NCBI GenBank assembly: GCA_008711295.1
Contig: VUYV01000003.1
Span: 4,433,609-4,497,608 of the forward strand
Origin: Anarhynchus alexandrinus
Taxonomy: Eukaryota; Chordata; Aves; Charadriiformes; Charadriidae
Direction: 5' to 3'
DNA: 64,000 nt
Below, in pieces: positions 50,690 to 60,165 of the stretch. Each line of letters begins with the position of its first letter. The stretch's first letter is position 1. Under the pieces are notes generated by a model. It saw nothing but the letters and a program-made list of their open reading frames with translations. It had not been told where the DNA came from and searched no databases. A program made the position numbers and the translations under genes.

Positions 50690-50990
50690 GAGGTGGGGGT
50701 CAGTCTCTTCTCCCAAGTAACAAGTGATAAGACAAGAGGAAATGGCCTCAAGTTGTGCTGGGGGAGGTTTAGGGTGCATATTAGGAAAAATTTCTTCACT
50801 CAATGGGTTGTGAAACATTGGAACAGGCTTCCCAGGGAAGATGTTGAATCACCATCCCTGGAGGTATTTAAAAGACAGGTAGATGTGGTGCTTAGGGACG
50901 TGGTTTAGTGGTGGACTTGGCAGTGTTAAGTTAACAGTTGGACTTGACCTTAAAGGTCCCTTCCAACCTAGACGATTCTATAATTCTAAG
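50690..50990 (+). mobile_element. CR1 LINE 3' end, plus strand
   Basis: A 300-bp 5'-truncated copy. ORF2 C-terminal coding (to 50908) is followed by the 3' UTR block gaccttaaaggtcccttccaacc and a terminal gattctataattctaag at 50973-50990. It ends directly against unique sequence. The left edge is approximate. Confidence 0.9.
50693..50908 (+). pseudogene. CR1 ORF2 C-terminal stub
   Basis: 71 codons, open to a natural stop at 50906-50908. They hold the C-terminal landmarks [40 protein letters not shown] and a VVLRDVV ending. That C-terminus marks a CR1 subfamily distinct from the copies at 21458 and 25454. No catalytic region is present. Confidence 0.85.
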
Positions 50991-51654
50991 AGTATACTCA
51001 TAGGGTTCCAGATCTTGGGTAATCTTGGGTATTAATAGTCTTTAAATAAAAGCTGTGGTGATGTTTAAGAGAATAATTTGATTTCATGTGGCATTTGGAG
51101 CTGTGTCCTCTAACCCACCAACTTAAGGAACAAAGACACTTTAGCTCCAGCTCTCTGCATTCAAACAGATATGACAAAGAACGTACCAAAACAATTGTGT
51201 TCATCGCCATTCGTGTACAACAGCCTGATACAGCCATTTAGGGCAAAAATCAATTATACTTGCTAGCTTCTATTTATTTAATTGTGCTGTTAACAGACAG
51301 TTAACTAAATCCAACTTATGATTTTTTAGACAGAGATAACTATATATGGAGAGAAAGTGGAAAAGGTAGGTAATAAGAGTTAAAGCAGTCTCAGCAGTCA
51401 GTCAAGTATTAATGCTCATCATCCACACGGTTTTGTTTTTTAACATTATTTCCAAGTTTAAAACAGCTATTAATGCTTTATTTCATACTACCCAGAGACA
51501 TTCCTAAGGTTCTTAAGTTGGCATTTGGTCAATTTTGAAGAGGCTGCTTGCATACCTGGTCAAATTAAGAGGTAGGTATTTTCCAAAGGTAAGCAGGAAA
51601 GCTGGGAAAGTTAACAACAGAAGCAGTGTTTAATGAGCTGAGAAAATTCATAGC
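50991..51654. other. AT-rich spacer
   Basis: No gene or family repeat seen. The minus-strand frame at 50998-51237 has no recognisable product. Confidence 0.5.
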
Positions 51655-51810
51655 GCATGACTGGTCAGGATTGTTTCTAGGAGCCTTGAGCAAGATATTG
51701 TTGCCAGCTGAAAATGAGCTAAGACAATTCTGAGACCTGATGCCTGAAGAGATACTAAAGAAGATTGCAAGGTATTACCATACTTTTTTCAATCTATGCA
51801 AAATGCATGC
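51655..51810 (+). repeat. unnamed dispersed repeat, copy A
   Basis: About 150 bp that aligns without large gaps to 53588-53739. The best core (51684-51734) matches at about 41 of 51 positions, including shared cttgagcaagat and acaattctgag blocks. About 300 bp downstream are a ttatataaga motif (about 52070) and AATAAA (about 52111), so the copy may be part of an old LTR. That extension is inference. I could not assign a family. Confidence 0.6.
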
Positions 51811-52198
51811 GTGAACTGGCACATGCATACTAACTTGCTACATCTAAAAGGAACACCATCACCATAGGGCAATTATCCATTACTTCTAACATTAAATAGA
51901 TAAGTACAGTTCTATTCCTCTCTGCTAAAAGGTTGCTCACACCTGGAAAAACATGATGGCGTAAAAACAAGGGTTGGAGAGAAAAGACTCAGACTTGGAA
52001 ACTGAACACTTTGAATACAATCAAGTTGAACTTGGTCAGTTTAATTACTGAGTTACCTATGTTTCATGCTTATATAAGATGTGTATCAAGAGTGATCAAT
52101 GACTCTATTCAATAAAAAAACAAGAGCAGTCAAGAAAGATGAAGCATTTTCAGTTGCAAACAAAACTGAAGTTTTTTTTAACTAGAGTATAAAGGCTT

Positions 52199-52251
52199 CC
52201 AAATATCTATTGCAAACATTGGCAACTGGCAATGTTGTAACAGATATTTGG
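52199..52251 (+). repeat. near-perfect 22/23-bp stem-loop
   Basis: The left arm is 52199-52221, the loop GCAACTGG is 52222-52229 and the right arm is 52230-52251. The outer 10 bp (CCAAATATCT with its complement) pair perfectly. The inner part pairs apart from one A-C mismatch, one G-U wobble and a single bulged A. A TTTGG pentamer run (52248-52266) overlaps its right edge. Confidence 0.75.
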
Positions 52252-52370
52252 TTTGGTTTGGTTTACATTAAAACCCAAACTGTCTGCAGTTTAGTGTCTC
52301 AGAACATATATTTTATGCATAAATAATAATGAGCCAATTTTCATATTCCTGGGTGGCAATGCTGTTCCAT

Positions 52371-52413
52371 CCCCCTACCCCACCCCCCACTCCCCACCTT
52401 CCCACCACCACCC
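52371..52413 (-). repeat. C-rich tract, minus-strand G-quadruplex motif
   Basis: Plus-strand C-runs of 5, 4, 6 and 4 (52371-52375, 52378-52381, 52383-52388, 52392-52395) are separated by 1-3 nt, and two CCC runs follow at 52401-52403 and 52411-52413. The minus strand fits the classical four-run G-quadruplex pattern. The tract stands in strongly AT-rich surroundings. Confidence 0.8.
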
Positions 52414-53587
52414 AAAAAACAGCAACAAAACCCCCTTGAACCCCACCCAATGACAGATGTGCATGTTTGGCCTCTGGTCACCAACATTCCTTGTCCATCT
52501 GTTTAGGTGGCATTGTGTTTAATCACAAGTTAAATAAAACTTCCCACAAGAGTATTGTGGTTTGGCAAAAAAAAAAAAGTTTGGAAGAAATATTTCGTAT
52601 TAACATTTCTTATTTTCCTCTATGCTAGTATTGCATGTTAGTAGATTCCTCCTGCATTTGATCACATCTCTTCATTTCTCAGCCAAAATCTAATAAATGA
52701 CTAAGAGAAAAGGGAAACAGTTTATAGACAATCAAGCCTTGCACAACAGCTTGCATAGCAGTGGGTGTTTGAGAAAGTCAGAATTCAGTTTTTGACTTTC
52801 ATAGAGAAGGACTCCTCCCTCACAAGACGATGCCATTCACTTTATAGTGCAAACCCTCACACATTGCCAGGAAAAAAAGAACCGTGAAAAATGTGTGAGG
52901 TAACTAATTAGCATGAAAGTAAGGAGCAGTTCATAGGGTATAGCATCCACAGAAATAAGGTGTGAAACACCTTTTGAAAAGGGTTAAAGGAAATATGGAT
53001 TTGTGCTTTTCAAAGAAAACCCCTGGCTATTTTTCCTCTAGTACTTAGAATTTTACTAACAAAGGATATTTAAAGAAAAAATCTCAAGTGTTTATCTGAA
53101 AAAAAACATGCCAAGATTTCATTCTTTCCTGTTAAAATCCAAAATAACTTAATTGAAATGTACTTACTCTCCTTCAAAATTTGCATGGAGGAAAATGACA
53201 TAAGTTTCACTGCTATAAATGTTGTGATGGCAGAAGCTGAATTAGCTAAATCAGGTGTTCTGTTATTTTAGAAAGCATTTTATGAAAGATGAGATAGTAT
53301 GCAAAATTACATTTTGTCCCAGCCTGCAAAAAATATGACTTCTGCAACAGCTGATCTAGCTTCTTTGGAGAAATCATATGTCCTTCCTTTAAGACTGGAA
53401 ATGCTATAATAAAGAATGGCTCACATTTAATGAGAAAAGGGATAAGGCTTCAGGAAAGCTTTGAACACCATTGTATTTTCTGATCTTGGTATTTGAAAAA
53501 AAGGCACAGGTCCTTTATACAGGAAGTCTACCTTCCGAGTGTTGGAAAGAATGAACAGTCATAGCCACAGGCATCAGACATAGGATT

Positions 53588-53739
53588 TGGCTGACCAAGA
53601 ATGTCTCTCAGGGTCTTGAGCAAGATGCCATTACTAGCTCAAAAAGAGCTAAAACAATTCTGAGAGTTCAACCGAGAAGAGGTGCTAAAGAGAGTCACAA
53701 TTTTTTGTTATACTTATAGTCTATGTAAAATGTATTGAA
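53588..53739 (+). repeat. unnamed dispersed repeat, copy B
   Basis: Partner of the copy at 51655-51810, about 1.93 kb downstream and in the same orientation. A CAATAAAA motif follows near 53748, compatible with an LTR-like polyadenylation region. Whether this is a local duplication or two insertions of one family cannot be told from the window. Confidence 0.6.
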
Positions 53740-53744
53740 AGGTT

Positions 53745-56700
53745 CTCAATAAAAATTCACTGAGAGATGCAGTACGGGGGTGGGACATGAGACCTTTTGT
53801 TATGAAGATAACGTTATTTTAATATGAAGTAAAAAAATATTTTTTTTTAAAAAGAGCATTCTCACAGATATCTCATTAGTATGCAATCACTTAACAAACA
53901 TCTGAAGTTTGTCCTTTTTCTAATTCTTCCTTGTATTTTATGAATTGCATTGATAATGCTACTATAGGACATGTAGTACTTGAGTATACTTTAAATAAAA
54001 GACTTAAAATAATGCAGTTGAAACAACAATTATTCCAGCAATCTAATCTTTCATGTGGAATCCATTAATGCCATCATTATGTTATTGAGTACAAAACATT
54101 AAGGTGAAAGCAGTTTGACAGCACTGTTGCATAATATGCCTCTGCTTAAAATGTCAGTCCAGTTGAAAAAAACAAAAAATGTTTTGGGGGGGTAAGGGGG
54201 ATGAAAGACCCACAAATCAAAATAGGAGGATTTGAAGCCCATTAAAAAAGAATCTCTTGATTTCCAAATACAGCATTAGATTATGTTGTGATTTTACTTC
54301 TTTTCTTTGTTCGGTTTAATCAATTGGCACATCAATTATACTGAAAAGTCTAGAAATGTTTCACCATGTCCTGATTTGTTATGCTAAAGCAAAAACTCAC
54401 TAAGCTGAAAGAAAATGTAATAAGGGTGCTTGAATAAGCTAACAAAAGCATTTTTTTTTGTCTTGATATAACTCATTCTTTTCCCACTTGAAATAGTGCT
54501 GAAGTAAAATGTTATGATTGGCAAGTTGCTTGCTTGGGGATGAGAATTAATTTTCAATGGTTGATTTTATATTTCTTATCTGCTACAACTTCTTTTCAAA
54601 CTCAATCCCTCTGATGCCCAGAACACAGATTGGCTTACAACTATCTCTGCTGAAGAAGAGAGTTAAAAAATCCACAGTCCACTGTTTTTCTTTTTATAGC
54701 TCTGTGACTGTTCTTCTGTATTGAGGAACAAATGAGTGAATGGTAGACTTTCAGAATGAATAAACAAGTTGATTTTTATCTTGTACATACTTGTTTCTTA
54801 GAAACAAAATATTTTAATAGAAGGTTTTATTTATTTATATGTTTTTATCTTTGCATGCTCTCTCTGCTTCCTTAATTGTGCATGACAAAACCCAATACAG
54901 TTATGAAAGAGATGAGAAACTCAGAAATTATAAAGTAGATGGTTCTGATTGATTGACTCAAATTGGATGATGCTGAAATTACATGAAAGTTGTCTCCTGA
55001 TATATCAAACTCCTCCATCGGACTTAGGGCTCTACTTGCTTTAATATCAGGAATGGAATACCAAGGCACCAAGAGGGACTGGGGCTTAAAAACATTCAAT
55101 TAGGCTGTGAATGACTCTTTTGTGTTTATCAGAACTGAACTGAACCTCTCAGCTGTTTGTGGCACATCCACTGTTAACATCTACGAAATAAAGCCAAAAT
55201 GATGATAGAAGGAAACATCTGCCATCTTTGCAGGTAATACAGTAATATTTTATTGTTATATTATTTTAACATTTTGTCCTGTGATAACACTGCACAAAAA
55301 TCAATGAAACTCATTGTTCAGCTTGCACTATTTTATAAATAAGAATGAATTTATATTTAAACACTGGTTGCAGCACAAATTTATGTTCATTCATTTCACA
55401 GCATTTAGGTGCTAGGCAAAAACTAGAGTGCTCCCCTCTCCTGTTTGACATTTTCCTTTTAAACATGAATTGCTTTTCCCTTAATACCTTATGTAAGATA
55501 ATTGTTTGTGCAATAAATGGCTTAGAAATTTTTAAATAGCTTACAGTGACCAGGAGGAGTTATTTTCAGTGGGCTTACACAGACTGTATCTGCACATATA
55601 AATGTTGATTACTATTGCTTTTACTTATATTAATTAAATTAATGGATGTAATCATAGAAATGTTTTGTTTTCATTGAAATGGACAGAGACAACAAATAGC
55701 TACAAAGCTGAAACTTAACTATTCAGACCATGTATTTCCTTGTTAGGTCTGTGGGTTGTTTTGTTTTTTCTTACAAACAGCTTTGAGGAAAGTTTCCCCT
55801 CATCTTCTTATTACAGGTCTTCAAAGTTACTCTCAAATCCGGTTTTAGGCATCTTCAATAAAGCTTACTGCCATTCATGTTAATGGTATTAAGGCAGACT
55901 TGAGAAATAGATGGGCCTTGCTTGTTTTATAATACATGCTGTACTTGGTGCTGAAAGAAAGAACATCCTTCTGTAATGATGAATAATCAATCAGGTTTAT
56001 ATCTCTGGAACTACATAGATTTTAACTTTGAAAGCCGAGACTTTGAGGATTGTTTGCTTGCTGTCTTAGCTAAAATACTCCCTTTCAGTTGGAAGCGTGT
56101 TTTAAATCTGCAAGAATGTTATGTCCTGAACCAAATGTAGAAGCCTAGAGCACTTTATGTGAGTAATTTCACATTAGATATTTGATGTTGTTCTGACAGT
56201 TCTTAAGAGTAGAAGGAAGGCCTATGGTATTAGTCAGGACATTCCTGTGAATAAAATGACAATATGTCATAGTCTTATTTGGGTCTTTCTTAACGTGCTA
56301 TCAGAAAGGAATAAATACAGCAAAATTGTTAAATTTACTTTGAACAATGTTTACAATTTATTACACAACTGTGTGTTTACCCTGTGCAATGGAATTTTAG
56401 GGAAATATGTAGAATTTGTTTTTATTTCTCTACTGATATCAAGGTTTTCCTTTTTAAATGTTTTATTATTTACAGGCATGGGGTATTTTTTTTAATCCTG
56501 CTATGTAGCAGAAAATTATTCTGAAGTTTTATTGGGAAGTTTAATAGAAGATTCTGGGTTTTAGGAAACAATAATCTGGTAGATCCTCATTTAAAGGAAG
56601 CAAAGAAACAAATGAGTTTTCCTTGCATTTGAAATAAACAACAAAGGAATCTTAGACCAGTCACATTTGAAAACTGTACCTATGAAATGGTTTATTATAC

Positions 56701-56823
56701 ACTACAAGATAGGAATATTTGAACTTCTAAGGGAAAATGTGATCAACCTCATACTCAAAAACCATATTAGCTAACATTATTATGGTTGCAAAGGCAACTC
56801 AGGAAATGCCATTATTGACGTTG
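53745..56823. other. AT-rich non-coding DNA
   Basis: No gene or recognised repeat. A G-run pair (7 G at 54186-54192 and 5 G at 54196-54200) is the only compositional oddity. Short frames at 54872-55099, 55345-55539 and 56247-56495 have no recognisable product. Confidence 0.55.
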
Positions 56824-57655
56824 TATGTTGGGTTTGCGTGGGAAGGTTTTGGTAGTGGGGAGGCTAAAGGGGTGGCTTCTGTGAGAAGCTGCTAGAAACT
56901 TCCTCATGACCAGTAGAGCCAATACCAGCCAGTAGAGCTCAGTGGAGCCAAGAGACACCCACTGCTGGCCAAGGCTGAGCCCATCTGCAACAGTGGAAGC
57001 ACCTCTTTGATAACACATTGAAGAGGAAAAAAAGTTGCTGCACAACAGCAACGGCAGCAGGAGAGCGAAGTGAGACTACATGAGAGAAACAACTCTGGAG
57101 ACACCAAGGTCAGTGAAGAAGGAGGGGGAGAATGTGCTCCAGGCACTGGAGCAGAGATTCCCCTGCAGCCTGTGCTGAAGACCATGGTCAGGTAGGTTGT
57201 CTCCTTGCAGCCCATGGAGGTTAATGGCTGAGCAAATATCCACCTGCAGCCCATGGAGGTCTGGAACATACCAGAGCAGGTGAATGCACCCATAGGAGGC
57301 TGTGACCTCATGGAAAACCCCTACTGGAGCAGGCTTCTGGCAGGACCATTGAACCTATGGAGAGAGGAGCCCATGCTGGTGAAGGTTTTCTGGCAGGATG
57401 TATGACCCCGTGGAGGGACCCACACTGGAGCAGTCTGTTCCTGACTGGAACAGACTGCACCCCATGGAAAGAACACACACTGGAGCAGTTCGTGAAGGAC
57501 TGCAGCCTTTGGGAAGGACTCATGTTGGAGCAGTTCATGGAGGACTGCCTCCTGTGAAAGGGACCCCACGCTGGAGCAAGGGAAGAGTGTGAGGAGTCCT
57601 GTCTCTGAGGAGGAAGGAGCAGCAGAGACAACATACGATGAACTGACTGCAACCA
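56824..57655 (+). mobile_element. LTR copy B, 3'-truncated, sister of the 37839 LTR
   Basis: Collinear with copy A at a constant offset of 18985 bp, without indels, from its start to about 57443. Only about five or six single-base differences occur over roughly 620 bp, and the stretch 56899-57436 appears identical. Beyond that the copies diverge clearly. The last ~330 bp of the LTR, including the AATAAA region, are missing: family similarity stops near 57655, where a 17-bp tandem repeat begins. Minus-strand frames of 111-143 codons here are LTR shadows. Confidence 0.85.
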
Positions 57656-57688
57656 TGAACTAACTGCAATGATGAACTGACTGTACTG
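57638..57688 (+). repeat. 17-bp tandem repeat, three copies
   Basis: GATGAACTGACTGCAAC (57638-57654), CATGAACTAACTGCAAT (57655-57671) and GATGAACTGACTGTACT (57672-57688). The first unit is LTR sequence, so the repeat grew at the point where the LTR is truncated. Confidence 0.85.
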
Positions 57689-59184
57689 CAAAATACCAAT
57701 CTCTATCAAATGAAGCAAATCTCTACACAGAATAGCCATTATACAGCAGCATTAAACCATCCCCAAAACAAGTCTACTCATTGTGTAACAGGAAAACAGA
57801 GTAAGATGAACTACCATAGCAAAGAATGTAGGAGTTACCATAATACTTGGAGTATACGGAAATTTGCAATAAGGAAAAAGGTTTCTTCTTCTTTCTCTCA
57901 ACAGTGCACTGGCATGGAAGAAGGCCAGACTGAGCCCTTAGCTAAAAAGGACTGATTTTTTTTTTAGAAGAACTGTTTTTCAGATGATGTAATTAAAGGT
58001 CAGAAGAGAACCTTCAAGCTTTTCTTTTTTTTTTCCTCTCTTCCAGCCTCATTTATACCAAGGTTACTCAGGTCACTGTTTTGAGATGATGATGCAGGAA
58101 GGTTTATATATCTTTGGCATAATTGTGCATAGAAGTTGTCTAAAGTTTCTCTGCTGGGAGTGTCATCTAGAAAGGTTACTGTGACATTTCCAAAATTGTC
58201 TCTTGTTAATATGAATGAAACGTGTTTTTTTTCTCATTTCGTGCACATATATTGTGTACACATATATGTATATTTATCTAGGACATACATACATACATGT
58301 ACATATATATGGAACATTGATATTAGAAGTAGTATTTTCTTTATGTTGTATTCTGCCTTGAATACATCAATGAAGTGTAGCAAGCAAACCAAAACTCCTT
58401 AAACATGAATAATTTGAAGGAGAGAGAGAAGATGGACAGTTCCCTTCCAACAGTACAGTTTTCATCAACCTCTGAGTTATGAACAAGTTTCACCAACCTT
58501 TGCTGCTAAATATAGTGTTCCTTATGGCAGCTAAATTAACTATAATATCCTTTACTGTGTTTGATGGACTTTCATAAATGGCAATTGAAATGTAGTTATG
58601 TTAAACTTAATGATTGTTAGCTGTTATGCCAGCAATGTCTTGAAAATGTAGTCACTAAATTTTCTTCAAATAAATTCATGTGTTGGGCCCACTCATATTA
58701 AAGTGTAATTGTAGTGAAGGCAGGGTTACTTTAGCTGACTATGAGTAAAATATAGTTTTTCTATCAATACCACCTACCATTTTTCTGGTCTACTTCTCTT
58801 CTGGATACTGTTAAAACATTTCCTGGAAAATTGTCCCATGATGATTCAGCAGCAGTAGCAGGTATAAAGAAAGAATATCAAGGATTGCTGATCCATTTAC
58901 ATTCAGAATCATAGGGTGGGGTTTGATTTTGGGGGCAGAGGGAGTGTCGAATATCATAAAAATGAGTAAATATGAATCACTGTACCAGAAATCCAAAGGT
59001 CTATAGAGCCTGTCTTTGATGGTGGCCAGTTTTGGAGGGTTGGGAAGAGCGGAAGTATAAAGTCAGCACGGAGTGATAATTCTACATAGAAGTTACGTGT
59101 ATGATCTCTAGTAATGTAAAATTCTAGGGCTTCTTGAATGACCATAAATTGCACTGAGGAGCTTTTGAAACATTTCCTTCAACA
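57689..59184. other. AT-rich non-coding DNA
   Basis: No gene recognised. A strong polypyrimidine tract ending TTCCAG at 58041-58046 looks like a 3' splice site, but no exon-like sequence follows. A CATACATACATA/TATATG simple repeat is at about 58240-58312. Minus-strand frames at 58811-59154 are short and unrecognised. Confidence 0.5.
58240..58312. repeat. ACATA/TATATG simple repeat
   Basis: Imperfect alternating purine-pyrimidine repeats (cacatatat, tacatacatacat, acatatatatgg). Confidence 0.75.
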
Positions 59185-60165
59185 GTTGTGTAATCCATGT
59201 AAGCTATTCATGTCTACAAAATCTTGCAGCAAGGAATTCCACAGCTTTAGGTGTGTTTTGTGTCTGAAAAATAACCTTTTTCCTCCTTTTCAACCTGATA
59301 TTTGTTGATTTTATTAGATAGTTCCTGTTTCTTTTGTTGAAAAAAAAACGTGAATCATTCTGTATCATTCATGTTTTCATAGACAACTGTCATATCTACT
59401 ATCAGCTGAAGAATCCTAACTTACCTCATTGTTCCTTGCAGAGAAACCATTTTCTGCTTTTGATCATCCCTCAGCATCTTCTTTATCTTAGCTAGTTTTA
59501 GAATATCTTGTCTGGCGGAGAATGTGATAAGGACCGCAATAAAACATTCAATATGAGGACAAGACAGATAATAGCATAATACTACTTTTTTTCTTTTCCC
59601 AATAATTCTTAATATTTTATTTCTTTTATTTACTTAATACTGAGATAAGGTTTTCCCACAATTAGCTATTATAACTACAAGATCTGATTTATGAATAACC
59701 ATGTCCCACCACTGCATCACTTCCCATTAATTTATAATGGTTTTATCTGCTAGTTTATTGTCCAGTCATTTACAGTTGGAATGTGTCCCTTCATTTCTTA
59801 TGAATGGCCCTTTTATTTACTGGTCTTAAACTTAATAACAACATCAAATAAGCTCTTTTACCCCATTGTTCATCTTATTTTCCAGACCACAAGATCAGAT
59901 CATAAAGGATTCCACTTTTGGCTTTCTTAAGATTATTGAATATTTACTCTTCTGTCTTTTGCCCAGGTTAGAACTTTCCATTTTATACTCTGGCGGCTTA
60001 ATTTCTTTAGGAGTTTTGGTGAGAGACCTTGTCAAACACCTTTTGACTATCTAAGCAGAATATGAAATCTGGAGTTCCCTCCTCTACATGTGCAAATTGT
60101 GACTGTCTTGATTCATAGCAAGTAAATGAAGTTTCTGAAGGTGATCAGAGCTTCTGACTTTCTGT
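59185..60165 (-). mobile_element. ancient CR1/L3-like LINE fossil
   Basis: The plus strand follows, in order and with expected spacing, the antisense of an old amniote CR1-type element. A 3' block (gtctacaaaatcttgcagca, then aaggaattccacagctt) is at 59212-59246. A caataattcttaatatttta block lies near 59600, and a ccacaattagctattataac...agatct block near 59656-59684. The RT region follows, with ggagttttggtgagagacc at 60010-60028. On the minus strand 60017-60052 translates as LDSQKVFDKVSH, the RT motif A pattern. Stops and frameshifts are abundant. It is far more diverged than the other CR1 copies. Confidence 0.72.

Noticed and set aside
37919..57311. Identical 135-codon minus-strand frames at 37919-38326 and 56904-57311.
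   Set aside because: They are antisense to the modular GC-rich part of the two near-identical LTRs. The nucleotide sequence itself is identical, so the identity says nothing about coding.
58020..58071. Strong polypyrimidine tract plus CAG, considered as a 3' splice site.
   Set aside because: No open exon-like sequence with a matching donor follows. AT-rich vertebrate DNA contains many such decoys.
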